Positions 23,269-32,490 of a stretch of DNA of 64,000 bases are shown here, one piece after another. The stretch is from Hoeflea_A sp965249925. GTDB taxonomy: Bacteria; Pseudomonadota; Alphaproteobacteria; Rhizobiales; Rhizobiaceae. The translations under genes and the position numbers were made by a program. The stretch's first letter is position 1; every line of letters starts with the position of its first letter. The stretch lies in contig OZ252260.1 of the NCBI GenBank assembly GCA_965249925.1, forward strand, positions 4,278,001-4,342,000. The letters run 5' to 3'. The notes below the pieces were generated by a model that saw nothing but the letters and a program-made list of their open reading frames with translations, searched no databases and had not been told where the DNA came from.

Positions 23269-25689
23269 CTACTGACGCAGGCGCTGGCCGGATGGATCGA
23301 AAGGCGGTTCGGCCAGCAACACGGCGCGATGCGGGCGCCCGAGCACGGCGACCTCCACATCCAGCCCGGGCTTCGACCACTCGCTTTTGACGTAACCGAG
23401 AGCGATCGATTTGCCGACCGTCGGTCCAAACGCGCCTGATGTGACATATCCGATCGGTGTCCCGTCCGGTAGAAATACCGGTTCGCCGCCCGTCGCGTCG
23501 GCATTGTCCGCTTCGATCTCCAGCATGACGAGGGTTTCGCGTGACGTTTGCCGCAGCACCGTTTCGCAGGCATCGCGGTTGAGGAAGGGTCCTTTGTCCA
23601 GCTTGATCAGCCGCTCCAGGCCGGCCTCCTGGGGCCAGTATTCCGGAGAGTATTCACGTCCCCAGCTTCCATATCCCTTTTCAAGCCTGAGTGTCATCAA
23701 AGCGCGCGAGCCGACGGGTCCGGCACCGTATTGCTTGCCGGCTTCCAATAGCGCCGTGTAGAGATCGAGTTGCCTTTCCGTGTCGCAGTGCAGTTCCCAA
23801 CCGAGATCACCGGTGAAGGAAACGCGGATGGCGACGGCGGCGATTCCGGCGACCTCGATGCGTCGCGACCGCATGAATGGAAAGGCGGCTGTGGACAGAT
23901 CCGCGTTGGTGAGCCGGGACAGCATGTCGCGTGCCCTGGGACCGGCGACGTTGAAGCCGCACATCGCCACGGTGCGTGAGGCAAAGACGGTCCGAGCCGG
24001 CAGCGGCACGGCCTGGAAGAACCGTTGATGATAGCGCTCGGCCATGCCGGACCCGACGATCATGAATTCATCGTCGTCGAGGCGCGTTACCGTGAAATCA
24101 CCGGCGATACCGCCGCGCTTGCCGATCAGCGGCGTCAGACAGGAACGCCCGACCTCCTGAGGCATGCGGTTGGCAAACAGCGCGTTGAGCCAAGCTTCGG
24201 CGCCGGGACCAGTCACGGAGTATTTGGCGAAATTTGAAATGTCGATGATACCGGCGCTGTCGCGCAGCATACGGCACTCGCCGACCACCGGGTCAAACCA
24301 GTTCTGCCGCTCGAAACCATGGGTCTCGTGGGCGGCATCGGGGTGCCCGGCGAACCAGAGCGGATGTTCCCACCCGTAGTTCAAGCCGAACACCGCCCCC
24401 ATCTGCCGTTGTGTTTCGAACACCGGCCGTGTGCGCACCGGGCGCCCCGCCGCGCGCTCCTCGTTCGGGAAATGGATCTTAAACCGGTGGGCGTACTGGT
24501 CGGCGACCCGCGCCTTGGTGAATTGTTTGTCCGCCCAATCGCCGAAGCGGGTGAGATCGAGCCCGAACAGGTGCAATTCCGGCTCGTGTTCGGTGATCCA
24601 TTGGGCGGCCTGCAGGCCGATACCGCCCGACTGGGAGAAGCCGGGAATGAGCCCATTGCAGCAGAAATAGTTTTTCAGCTCCGGGACCGGCCCCATCAAG
24701 GCGCCGCTGTCGGGCGACCAGATCATCGGACCGTTGATCACCCGGCGTATGCCGGCTTCGCCGACCGCCGGAACCCGCGCGATGGCGCGCATGATGTTGT
24801 CTTCAATCCGCTCCAGATCGTCATCGAACAGCTCGTGCCCAAATCCGTCCGGCGTGCCGTCCTCCGCCCAGAACCGCACATCGCGCTCATAGGCTCCGAC
24901 TAGTAGGCCCTTGCCCTCCTGGCGCAGATAGTATTCGCCGTCACGGTCGGCGATTGACGGCAGGCGGCGGTCGAGCGCGCTGATCTCGGCAATGGTTTCG
25001 GTCACGAAATACTGGTGTTCGGTCGGGATCAACGGCAGTGCGATACCCGCCATGGCGGCTACTTCGCGGCCCCACAGTCCGGCGGCGTTGACGATCCATT
25101 GGGTACGGATGTCGCCCTTCGGGGTTTCGACGATCCAGCTTCCGTCGGGCTGCTGCCGGGTCGCCATTACAGGCGTGAAACGATGGATTTCGGCGCCCCT
25201 TGCCCGCGCTCCGGCGGCATAGGCCTGGGTCACTCCGGATGGATCGACATTGCCGCCATCCGCTTCGAACATGATGCAGCGGATACCGTCGAAATCCGCC
25301 AGCGGATGCAGGCGTTCCGCCTCGGCGCGGCCGATCTCATGGAAGTTCATACCGTAGTAGCGCGCCTTGGCGGCCTGCAGCCGCAGCTGATGTTCCCGTT
25401 CGACGGTTTGCGCCAGGTAAAGCGACCCGGGCTGAAACACGCCGCAGCCCTGTCCGGTCTCCGCCTCCAGCTCCTTGTAGAGGTGCATGGTGTAGTGCTG
25501 CAGCCGCGAGATGTTGGTGCTGTCGTGCAGCCCGTGGATATTTGCCGCCGCATGCCAGGTCGACCCGCTGGTCAGCTCATCGCGCTCAAGCAGAACGATG
25601 TCGGACCAGCCCAATTTGGCGAGATGATAGAGGATCGAACAACCGATCACGCCGCCGCCGATAATAACCGCCTGGGCCTGTGTGCGCAT
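23269..25689 (-). CDS. FAD-dependent oxidoreductase with GcvT domain (dimethylglycine/sarcosine dehydrogenase-like)
   Basis: This 806-residue fusion has an N-terminal DAO-type FAD domain, with the dinucleotide motif V-I-I-G-G-G-V-I-G and a covalent-flavin-type S-T-W-H-A-A region, and a C-terminal GcvT/aminomethyltransferase-like domain (from about 430 onward, with W-E-H-P-L-W-F, S-N-F-A-K-Y-x-V-T-G-P-G-A and G-D-L-G-W-E-L-H). In this family the enzyme oxidises N-methyl groups of glycine derivatives and passes the one-carbon unit to tetrahydrofolate. I chose the ATG at 25689 at the start of the FAD motif. A GcvA-like LysR gene is divergent and a Rieske oxygenase lies next to it, so demethylation of a quaternary or N-methylated amine is the coherent pathway. 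Confidence 0.88.
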   Translation of the reverse strand: MRTQAQAVIIGGGVIGCSILYHLAKLGWSDIVLLERDELTSGSTWHAAANIHGLHDSTNISRLQHYTMHLYKELEAETGQGCGVFQPGSLYLAQTVEREHQLRLQAAKARYYGMNFHEIGRAEAERLHPLADFDGIRCIMFEADGGNVDPSGVTQAYAAGARARGAEIHRFTPVMATRQQPDGSWIVETPKGDIRTQWIVNAAGLWGREVAAMAGIALPLIPTEHQYFVTETIAEISALDRRLPSIADRDGEYYLRQEGKGLLVGAYERDVRFWAEDGTPDGFGHELFDDDLERIEDNIMRAIARVPAVGEAGIRRVINGPMIWSPDSGALMGPVPELKNYFCCNGLIPGFSQSGGIGLQAAQWITEHEPELHLFGLDLTRFGDWADKQFTKARVADQYAHRFKIHFPNEERAAGRPVRTRPVFETQRQMGAVFGLNYGWEHPLWFAGHPDAAHETHGFERQNWFDPVVGECRMLRDSAGIIDISNFAKYSVTGPGAEAWLNALFANRMPQEVGRSCLTPLIGKRGGIAGDFTVTRLDDDEFMIVGSGMAERYHQRFFQAVPLPARTVFASRTVAMCGFNVAGPRARDMLSRLTNADLSTAAFPFMRSRRIEVAGIAAVAIRVSFTGDLGWELHCDTERQLDLYTALLEAGKQYGAGPVGSRALMTLRLEKGYGSWGREYSPEYWPQEAGLERLIKLDKGPFLNRDACETVLRQTSRETLVMLEIEADNADATGGEPVFLPDGTPIGYVTSGAFGPTVGKSIALGYVKSEWSKPGLDVEVAVLGRPHRAVLLAEPPFDPSGQRLRQ

Positions 25690-25803
25690 GGTTTCACATT
25701 TTTCCTCTGTTCGAACAGCTTGGAAGCAACACCCGAATCTGCTCGCGCGCAAGACCAAAAAGACTCATAGTAAGGTGAAGTGTCTTCAACCGACCGCAAA
25801 ACC

Positions 25804-26694
25804 ATGGCCCGCAAGCACTACGACCTGCCGCCGCTGACCGCTCTGGCCGCCTTTGAAGCCGCGGCACGGCATGCCTCTTTCAAGGATGCGGCGGCCGAAC
25901 TCAACGTGACACCCGGTGCGGTGAGCCATCAGATCAAAGCGCTCGAAACGGAACTCGGTGTTGCGTTGTTTCTGCGCCGCCATCGCGGCGTCACGCTGAC
26001 CGAGCAGGGCGCCATGTTGTTTCACACGCTGGAAAGCAGCTTCAGCCGCATATCGACGATCCTGACGAGGCTGCGGCGCGCAGCCGACGATACGGCGGTC
26101 ACGATCGCCGCGACAACGGCCGTTTCGTCGTTGTGGCTGACGCCGCGCCTGACGGCCTTCTGGAAGGCACATGGCGGCATAGCGGTGAACCAGCAATTGT
26201 CGGACCGGCCGGAACGCCATGCGCTGTTTGCCGATCTTCATATCCGGTACGGGGACGTCGACACCGAGGAGATGGCCACGTTTCCGCTGTTCCGCGACGA
26301 GCTCGTGCCGGTCTGCAGCCCGGCATTCGCGGCGCAGCACACCGATACCAGGCTGGAAAGCCTGGCGCAGATGCCGCTCATTCACCCGGACGCGGACGAT
26401 GTGACCTGGACGACATGGCACACCTGGTTTTCCGAGCTGGGTTATCATGATGAGATCGCCAAGGGCCTGAAGGTCAACAACTACACCATCGCGCTTCAAG
26501 CGGCTCGCGACGACATGGGCGTCGTGCTTGGCTGGCAGCGGTTGGTTCGCCCGTTCATCGAACGGCGGGTTCTCGTTGCGCTTGGGCCACACCGAATCGA
26601 CGCTCCGGCGTCTTTCTACATCGTCTCGGATCCGGAAGATGCGATCAGCCCAAACGCCCGCCTGCTGCGCGATTGGCTGCTGGCGAATGTGTAG
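25804..26694 (+). CDS. LysR-family regulator, GcvA-like
   Basis: This regulator of about 296 residues begins L-P-P-L-T-A-L-A-A-F-E-A-A-A-R-H, followed by the helix-turn-helix (F-K-D-A-A-A-E-L-N-V-T-P-G-A-V-S-H-Q-I-K-A-L-E) and L-F-x-R-R-H-R-G-V-x-L-T-E-Q-G, the pattern of the GcvA/TrpI-like subgroup. The rest is the LysR substrate-binding domain. The ATG at 25804 fits the family N-terminus; a GTG at 25780 would add eight residues. It is divergent from the FAD/GcvT gene (114 bp between starts) and upstream of the Rieske oxygenase, so it probably controls both in response to a methylated-amine effector. Confidence 0.9.
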   Translation: MARKHYDLPPLTALAAFEAAARHASFKDAAAELNVTPGAVSHQIKALETELGVALFLRRHRGVTLTEQGAMLFHTLESSFSRISTILTRLRRAADDTAVTIAATTAVSSLWLTPRLTAFWKAHGGIAVNQQLSDRPERHALFADLHIRYGDVDTEEMATFPLFRDELVPVCSPAFAAQHTDTRLESLAQMPLIHPDADDVTWTTWHTWFSELGYHDEIAKGLKVNNYTIALQAARDDMGVVLGWQRLVRPFIERRVLVALGPHRIDAPASFYIVSDPEDAISPNARLLRDWLLANV

Positions 26695-26719
26695 GGTCTG
26701 TTGATACTCAACAGGCCCT
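26693..26719 (+). terminator. Strong hairpin after the GcvA-like regulator
   Basis: Twelve bases starting AGGGTCTGTTGA pair with TCAACAGGCCCT around a 3-nt TAC loop, with one G-T wobble. The stem begins within the stop codon of the regulator. No T-run follows, so it may be a weak terminator or an mRNA end-stabilising stem rather than a classical intrinsic terminator. Confidence 0.5.
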
Positions 26720-26829
26720 CGAATAGGTCAGGTTAGTTCAGCTCATCTGACAGCGAAGATTTCTGCGATTGAAATTGGCTCGAAACGGCCTGACAATCAT
26801 CGATATTGTCTGCGGTGGGAGGGATTGCC

Positions 26830-27984
26830 ATGAGCATCCATACCGATCTGAAAGGGGTCCTGGAACCGGTTGAACGCGCCAGGGGGCTGCCCAACGACCA
26901 CTATGTGTCGCAGGCCGTGTTCGAGGAAGAGAAACGGGCGGTTCTGTTTGCCAACTGGTCCGGCATTGGCTTTGCCAAGGACGTTCCGGAGCCGGGCGAT
27001 GCCATGCCAGTCGATTTTCTCGGCATGCCGTTGTTGGTCGTCCGCGACCGCGACGGAAATATCGGCGTATTTCAGAACACCTGCCGACACCGGGGCATGA
27101 TCCTGGTGGCGGAACCGCGCAAGATCACCGGCGCGATTCGGTGCCCCTACCACAGCTGGTGCTATGCTTTGAACGGCGACCTGCGCACCACACCGCATGT
27201 CGGTGGTCCGGGGCACAACACCCACGAAGATGTCGATCGCGGGACACTTGGCCTGCATCGGATCCGTTTCCACATCTGGCAGGACGTGATCTTCGTCAAC
27301 ATTTCCGGCGACGCGCCGCCGTTCGAAGAGGCGATGGCGGACCTGATCGCCCGTTGGCAGGATTTCGATCGCCCACTGTTTCACGGTGGTACCGCGGCAT
27401 CGCTCAAGCTCGAAGTGCGGGCCAATTGGAAGCTCGCGGTCGAAAACTACTGTGAGAGCTATCACCTGCCGTGGGTGCATCCCGGCCTCAACAGCTACTC
27501 GCGGTTGGAGGATCACTACAACATCGAAACACCCGGGCTGTATTCGGGGCAGGGGACGCGGGTCTATCGTCAGCTGAAGGATGATGACGGCAGAGCGTTT
27601 CCGGATTTCGAGAACCTCTCCGACAAGTGGGACGAGGGGGCCGAGTATGTTGCCCTCTATCCCAACGTGCTGTTTGGCGTGCACCGCGACCATACCTTCG
27701 CCATTGTCCTGCAGCCGATGGGTATTGACTGCACGATCGAACATATCGAGATCTACTACGCCCGGGATGTATCCGGCGAAGCGGGCCTGCAGGACCTCAA
27801 CGGCAGGAACGCCGCCCAGTGGAAAACCGTGTTTGAGGAGGATGTCTTCGTCGTCGAGGGCATACAGCGCGGCCGCCACGGGGTGCTGTTCGACGGTGGC
27901 CGTTTCTCGCCGGTGATGGACGGACCGACCCACACGTTCCACCACTGGGTCGCCAACTGTGTGGAAAAGGCGCGGTCGGGGTGA
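26830..27984 (+). CDS. Rieske non-haem iron oxygenase, alpha subunit
   Basis: This 384-residue ring-hydroxylating-type oxygenase has a Rieske [2Fe-2S] cluster bound by C85-x-H87 and C105-x-x-H108. The mononuclear iron site is in N-Y-C-E-S-Y-H212-L-P-W-V-H217-P, with the third ligand probably in the E-E-D-V-F-V-V-E-G-I-Q-R-G segment. Related single-component alpha subunits (GbcA, stachydrine and carnitine-type oxygenases) demethylate or cleave quaternary amines. The ATG at 26830 follows a GGGAGG site; an in-frame start eight codons earlier is weaker. No reductase is encoded nearby. Its position next to the FAD/GcvT enzyme and GcvA-like regulator supports an N-demethylation pathway. Confidence 0.9.
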   Translation: MSIHTDLKGVLEPVERARGLPNDHYVSQAVFEEEKRAVLFANWSGIGFAKDVPEPGDAMPVDFLGMPLLVVRDRDGNIGVFQNTCRHRGMILVAEPRKITGAIRCPYHSWCYALNGDLRTTPHVGGPGHNTHEDVDRGTLGLHRIRFHIWQDVIFVNISGDAPPFEEAMADLIARWQDFDRPLFHGGTAASLKLEVRANWKLAVENYCESYHLPWVHPGLNSYSRLEDHYNIETPGLYSGQGTRVYRQLKDDDGRAFPDFENLSDKWDEGAEYVALYPNVLFGVHRDHTFAIVLQPMGIDCTIEHIEIYYARDVSGEAGLQDLNGRNAAQWKTVFEEDVFVVEGIQRGRHGVLFDGGRFSPVMDGPTHTFHHWVANCVEKARSG

Positions 27985-28223
27985 ACGCCAAGGGCGCTGC
28001 GCTGGATCGGAGGCTGCTGGAGGCCCACGCGCGCGATGACCTGACCGCCTTGATCGCACTCTACTCGGAAGCCGCCGACCTGCGCGAGGCTGTGGGTGAC
28101 GTCGACGGTGCCTGTTTCTATCTCACCCACGCTTTTGTGTTCTCCCTGCAGGCGGGCGATGGCGTGGCCCAGGAGCTGCAAAGGCGGCTGTGGCAACACG
28201 GTCGTGAAGTGTGTCCGGAGTAG
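27981..28223 (+). CDS. Small protein translationally coupled to the Rieske oxygenase
   Basis: This 80-residue protein starts with GTG overlapping the oxygenase stop by 4 bp (GTGA), so it is almost certainly co-translated. It is helical, with a pattern L-D-R-R-L-L-E-A-H-A-R-D-D-L-T-A-L-I-A-L-Y followed by A-C-F-Y-L-T-H-A-F-V-F-S-L-Q-A-G, which recalls tetratricopeptide-like helix pairs. I do not recognise a named family. A small accessory or stability partner for the oxygenase is plausible from the coupling; no catalytic motif is seen. Confidence 0.75.
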   Translation: MNAKGAALDRRLLEAHARDDLTALIALYSEAADLREAVGDVDGACFYLTHAFVFSLQAGDGVAQELQRRLWQHGREVCPE

Positions 28224-28250
28224 ATCGCGGAAAGGCCGACTGTCGTCTGG

Positions 28251-29036
28251 TCACGACATGATCAGGCCGCCGTCGACATTGATCGTCTGACCGGTAATGT
28301 AGGACGCGTCGTCGCTGGCCAGAAAGGTCACCAGGCCCGCCACATCCGCGCCGGTGCCAGGGCGTTTCATCGGGATGTTGTTTTCCACCCAGGAGGCCAT
28401 CAGTTCGCCGGGGCCGTAGTCGCCGAGCATCTCGCCCCAGACCCTGTCGTTGTAGTCCCACATGTCGGTATGGATGATGCCGGGGCAGATGGCGTTCACC
28501 GTGATATTTTCGAGCGCCACTTCCTTGGCAAGGCTTTGGGTCAGCCCCACAACCCCGAACTTCGATGCCGCGTAGTGCGGTGTGTAAATGAAACCGTCCC
28601 GGGCCTGTCCTGAGGCCGTGTTGATGAGGCGGCCGCCTTTGCCTGACGCGCGCATGCGTGCAATCGCCTCCTGGCAGCAAAGAAAGACGCCCTTGGTGTT
28701 GACGTCCATCGTCGCGTCCCACTCGCGTTCGGTTAGTTTCTCCACTCTGGCGATGGTGATGATGCCGGCATTCTGGACCGAGACGTCCACGCCGCCGAAA
28801 CTCTCCTCCGCGGCATCATAAAGGGTTTTGACGGCGGACTTGTCGGTCACGTCGCACACAATACCGCGCGCCGCGATTCCTTCGTCTTCCAGAGCTTTGG
28901 CGGCTTCGTCGACGTTGTTTTCCACCGATCCGATCACCAGGCGGGCGCCCTCGGTTCCGAATCTGCGGGCGATGGCCAGACCGATGCCCTTGTTGCCGCC
29001 GGTCACGACGACCGTTTTTCCCTCAAACCGCTTCAT
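28251..29036 (-). CDS. Short-chain dehydrogenase/reductase of the alditol locus
   Basis: This 261-residue classical SDR has the cofactor motif T-G-G-N-K-G-I-G, the structural N-A-G, the catalytic Ser and Y-A-A-S-K, and the C-terminal D-G-G-L. It is likely NAD(P)-dependent oxidation of a polyol or reduction of a ketose. It is the last gene of the minus-strand five-gene unit and overlaps the SorC-type regulator gene by 14 bp. In combination with an FGGY kinase and transketolase, the expected job is to turn an alditol into a ketose that is then phosphorylated; the actual substrate cannot be read from sequence. Confidence 0.9.
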   Translation of the reverse strand: MKRFEGKTVVVTGGNKGIGLAIARRFGTEGARLVIGSVENNVDEAAKALEDEGIAARGIVCDVTDKSAVKTLYDAAEESFGGVDVSVQNAGIITIARVEKLTEREWDATMDVNTKGVFLCCQEAIARMRASGKGGRLINTASGQARDGFIYTPHYAASKFGVVGLTQSLAKEVALENITVNAICPGIIHTDMWDYNDRVWGEMLGDYGPGELMASWVENNIPMKRPGTGADVAGLVTFLASDDASYITGQTINVDGGLIMS

Positions 29037-30021
29037 TTTCGAGGTCCTGGAAGATACCGGCGTCGGCTCCGGTCAGCCGCGCCGCGGTGAATTTGTCGGT
29101 GATCAGCAGATCGATCACGCCGGTGAGAAGCGCACCCCGAATGGCATCGACCTTCGACGGCCCGCCGGCCAGGGCGACCACCCTGTCGATCTGCGTCAAC
29201 TCCTCGCGTGAAATGCCGATGACACGGTCGGCCAGCGGAGTCTTGACCGTTTTTCCGTCGGCATCGAAGAAGCACAGGCTGAACTCGCCGACACCGCCGG
29301 CATCCTTGACGTCCTGCAGCTCGCTGGAGGAAAAGACGTTGCCGCTGCGAGCCAGCATCGACGACGGCTCGATGCCGCCGATTCCAAGGATCGCAAGCGT
29401 AATCTTCGCAAACAGATCCATGGTTTCGCGCACGAACGGATCGCTCAGCATGACCAGCTTCGCCTCTCGCGATTGGGCGACCCCCTGCGCCGCGAGCAGC
29501 CGCGGTTCGGCGCCGGTCAGCCGCGCCAGGCGGGTGATCAGCTGCGTGGCGTGTGTCTGGACCGCCGGGTCGCCCATGCCGCCGAGCGTCTGGACGATGT
29601 ATTTGGCCTTGCCGGCCTTCGCGGGATGGATGTTTTCGACCATTTTAAGAATGGTCTCGCTCCAGCTGGATACGCCGATGATTTCACCGGATTGCAGCGT
29701 GGCTTCGAGGAAATGCGCCGCGGCCTCTCCGATCCGCGCCATGATCGGTCCGTTTCGGTTCTCGGTGCACTCGACCACGATCGCCTCGGCGAGGCCGTAC
29801 TGATCGCGAAGCTCGGTCTCGAGGTCCGTGTATGTCCCGGAGGGTGCGACAATGGTCGTGCGAACGATCTCCTCTTGCTGCGCTTTCTTCAACATGCGCG
29901 AGACGGTCGCCTGGGAGATACGAAGATGATCGGCGATTTCGGACTGACGGCGGTTTTCAAGGTGGTACATCTGTGCCACCCGGGCGATCAGGCGGAGCTC
30001 GTTCAGTCGTGACATGGGCAT
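29023..30021 (-). CDS. SorC/DeoR-type sugar-binding transcriptional regulator
   Basis: This 332-residue regulator has an N-terminal helix-turn-helix (R-Q-S-E-I-A-D-H-L-R-I-S-Q-A-T-V-S-R-M-L-K-K-A, about residues 25-47) and a C-terminal phosphosugar-binding domain of the SorC family (I-G-V-S-S-W-S-E-T, L-A-G-G-P-S-K-V-D-A-I-R-G-A-L-L-T-G-V-I-D-L-L-I-T-D). Two ATGs lie within three codons; the second has the better spacing to AGGAC. It sits in the catabolic operon (25 bp after the kinase, 14-bp overlap with the SDR) and probably responds to a phosphorylated intermediate. The direct repeat in the divergent promoter region is a candidate operator. Confidence 0.9.
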   Translation of the reverse strand: MPMSRLNELRLIARVAQMYHLENRRQSEIADHLRISQATVSRMLKKAQQEEIVRTTIVAPSGTYTDLETELRDQYGLAEAIVVECTENRNGPIMARIGEAAAHFLEATLQSGEIIGVSSWSETILKMVENIHPAKAGKAKYIVQTLGGMGDPAVQTHATQLITRLARLTGAEPRLLAAQGVAQSREAKLVMLSDPFVRETMDLFAKITLAILGIGGIEPSSMLARSGNVFSSSELQDVKDAGGVGEFSLCFFDADGKTVKTPLADRVIGISREELTQIDRVVALAGGPSKVDAIRGALLTGVIDLLITDKFTAARLTGADAGIFQDLENEAV

Positions 30022-30046
30022 GGGTCCTGTTGGAAGCGGCCAATAC

Positions 30047-31510
30047 TCATACTGTCATTGCCCTTCCGATGGAACTTTTCCAAGCCGCGATCGTGCGCCG
30101 GCGCGCGTCGCTGTCTCCGTTGGGTTCGACCGTGTGCGCCGCCGGTATGCGCGACGCTATGGCGTCGCGGTCGGGCCAGAAGCCGGTTCCCAAACCGGCC
30201 AGATAGCCGGCGCCAAGGGCCGATGCCTCAGCGGCGTCGCGGATCGCGATCGGGCGATCGAGCAAGTCGGCGACCATCTGCATCAGGAACCCGTTCCTGG
30301 TCGGCCCGCCGTCGACGAAGAGATGGCCGATGCCGGCATGTGTTCCCATGGCGTCAATCACATCGAACACTTGCAGCGCCATGCTTTCCGCGGCGGCCCG
30401 GGCGACGTGCGCCGGACCGGTGCCAAAGGTCAGTCCGGATATGAGCCCGCGTGCCCGGGTGCTCCAGTGTGGTGCGCCGAGCCCGACATGGGCGGGCACG
30501 AGCGACACGCCACAACTGTACGGCACCGTTTCGGCCAGCGCCATCAGTGCGTCGACCCCGTCGACACCGAGCAGCTCCGCCGTCCAGGGAAAGATCGACG
30601 CGCTGACGAGAATGTTGCCTTCGAACGCGTAAACTGGTCGTCCGGACAACGCCCAGGCAATGGTCGTGGTCAATCCGCCGGGAGGCGTTTCAAAGCCGTC
30701 GATCGTCGTCATGACGGACGAGCCGGTGCCGAAGGTTACCTTGCCGTCACCGGTTGCGAAGGCACCATGGGCAAAGAGGGCCGCGTGTGAATCGCCGATG
30801 GCCGCGGCAATGGGCAGACCGTCCGGCAGTCCCGGCACGCCCGAGGTCGTCGCAAGCCGGCTTGAGCTGTCCCGCACCTCCGGCAAATGGCGCACATCGA
30901 CGCCGAACAGATCGAGCAGCGTTTCGTCCCACCTCATGTCCCTGATGTTCAACAGCTGGGTGCGGGAGGCGTTCGAAGCATCGGTGACGTGGGCCTTGCC
31001 GCCGGACAGGTTCCACAGGAGCCAGGCGTCGACCGTCCCGAGGCAAAGGGTGCCGGGATCTCGCCCCCGCGCCCAGGTTTTGATCAGCCAAGCGAGCTTG
31101 GTCGCTGGAAACATCGGGTCAAGCGGCAAACCGGTTCGCGCCAGAACCTCGGGTCCATGCCCGTTATCGGTCAGGCGTGCGCAGTCGTCAGCCGTCCGCC
31201 GGCACTGCCAGGAGATCAGCGGACCGAGAGGCTGCCCGGTGTTCCGGTCCCAGGCCACGACGGATTCCCGCTGGTTGGATATGCCGATGGCGGCGATCGG
31301 GACATCCGGCGCGGCTGAAAGGCAGTCATGGATCGCCGCAAGCTGGCTCGACCAGATCTCTGCGGCATCCTGATCCACCCAGCCGGGACGCGGATGCGCG
31401 ATGCTGACCGGCGCGGAGCCGCGGGCGATGATGTCACCGGCATGCGAAATCAGGATCGCTTTGCTGTTCGTCGTTCCCTGATCGATTGCGAGTATCGCAC
31501 CGCCGGCCAT
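30047..31510 (-). CDS. FGGY-family carbohydrate kinase
   Basis: This 487-residue sugar kinase has an N-terminal phosphate-binding motif I-D-Q-G-T-T-N-S-K-A and the FGGY-type second-domain signature region (V-D-G-G-P-T-R-N-G-F-L-M-Q followed by A-S-A-L-G-A-G-Y-L-A-G-L-G). It resembles glycerol/xylulose-type kinases, including ketose kinases that act before transketolase in apulose-type pathways. The ATP-dependent phosphorylation of a ketose produced by the SDRs is inferred. It lies 23 bp after the transketolase C-terminal subunit and 25 bp before the regulator, so it belongs to one transcription unit. Confidence 0.9.
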   Translation of the reverse strand: MAGGAILAIDQGTTNSKAILISHAGDIIARGSAPVSIAHPRPGWVDQDAAEIWSSQLAAIHDCLSAAPDVPIAAIGISNQRESVVAWDRNTGQPLGPLISWQCRRTADDCARLTDNGHGPEVLARTGLPLDPMFPATKLAWLIKTWARGRDPGTLCLGTVDAWLLWNLSGGKAHVTDASNASRTQLLNIRDMRWDETLLDLFGVDVRHLPEVRDSSSRLATTSGVPGLPDGLPIAAAIGDSHAALFAHGAFATGDGKVTFGTGSSVMTTIDGFETPPGGLTTTIAWALSGRPVYAFEGNILVSASIFPWTAELLGVDGVDALMALAETVPYSCGVSLVPAHVGLGAPHWSTRARGLISGLTFGTGPAHVARAAAESMALQVFDVIDAMGTHAGIGHLFVDGGPTRNGFLMQMVADLLDRPIAIRDAAEASALGAGYLAGLGTGFWPDRDAIASRIPAAHTVEPNGDSDARRRTIAAWKSSIGRAMTV

Positions 31511-31533
31511 CGTCTCCTACCCATGTCTGCGCG

Positions 31534-32490
31534 TCATTTACGCTGGACCAATGTCTCCGCGCTGGCAGCGATGCCCTCAGGCGACATGCCGAATTCGTCG
31601 AGCAGAAAATTGGCGGAGCCGGTCGGCGCGAATATACCGGGCACGCCGAGCCTTTTCATCGGCACCGGCGCTTCATCCACAACGACCTCGGCGACCGCGC
31701 TGCCAAGACCGCCGAAAATCGTGTGCTCCTCACAGGTCAGGATGGCGCCTGTCTCATGCGCCGCCGCCACGATCGCGTCCCGGTCGATCGGCCGCACGGT
31801 TGCCATGTTCAAAACGCGTGTCGAGAGTCCACGCTCCCTAAGCAACGCGGCCGCCGCCATGGCGCGATGGGTCAGCGTGCCGTTGGCGATCACGGTCACA
31901 TCCGTTCCGTCGAGCAGCCGGTTTGCCTTGCCCAGTTCGAAAACGTGACCCTGCGGCAAGAGGTCCGGCACACCGACGCGGCTCAGACGCAGGAAGCAGG
32001 GACCTTCATAGGATTTCGCCCAGGTCACGGCGGCTGCCGTCTCCATGCGGTCGGCAGGCGCCACGATCGGCACGTTTGGCAGCGCCCGGATCCAGGCGAA
32101 GTCTTCGATCGAGTGGTGGGTGGCGCCGAGCTCCCCATATGCCATGCCGGAGCTGATGCCGACCAGCTTCACATTGGCGTCGGAGTAGGCGACGTCCGCC
32201 TTGATCTGCTCCAGGGCTCGGCCGGTCAGAAAGCAAGATGCGCCGCAGACAAACGGGATCTTGCCGCCATTGGCCAGCCCGGCTCCGACGCCGACCATAT
32301 TCTGTTCCGCAATACCCACATTGATCAGGCGTTCCGGCCAGCGGTCGCGAAAGCCCGCCAGCTTCGACGATCCGACCGAGTCGTTGCAGACGGCGACGAC
32401 ATCGCGGTCGTCTTCGCCCAATCTCTCGAGCGTCGCGACGAACGTGTCGCGACAATCATGAAGCTCGGTATTGGCAACGGCAGCGGTCAT
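31534..32490 (-). CDS. Transketolase, C-terminal subunit
   Basis: This 318-residue protein carries the pyrimidine-binding and C-terminal domains of transketolase: the catalytic Glu in V-G-I-A-E-Q-N-M-V-G, then G-A-T-H-H-S-I-E-D, and the C-terminal L-G-V-P-G-I-F-A-P-T-G. It needs the separate N-terminal subunit for thiamine diphosphate binding. Its ATG overlaps that gene's stop by 4 bp (ATGA). Split transketolases in sugar operons have been tied to special ketose phosphates, for instance apulose 4-phosphate, rather than the housekeeping pentose phosphate pathway. A longer frame upstream is an overlap artefact. Confidence 0.92.
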   Translation of the reverse strand: MTAAVANTELHDCRDTFVATLERLGEDDRDVVAVCNDSVGSSKLAGFRDRWPERLINVGIAEQNMVGVGAGLANGGKIPFVCGASCFLTGRALEQIKADVAYSDANVKLVGISSGMAYGELGATHHSIEDFAWIRALPNVPIVAPADRMETAAAVTWAKSYEGPCFLRLSRVGVPDLLPQGHVFELGKANRLLDGTDVTVIANGTLTHRAMAAAALLRERGLSTRVLNMATVRPIDRDAIVAAAHETGAILTCEEHTIFGGLGSAVAEVVVDEAPVPMKRLGVPGIFAPTGSANFLLDEFGMSPEGIAASAETLVQRK

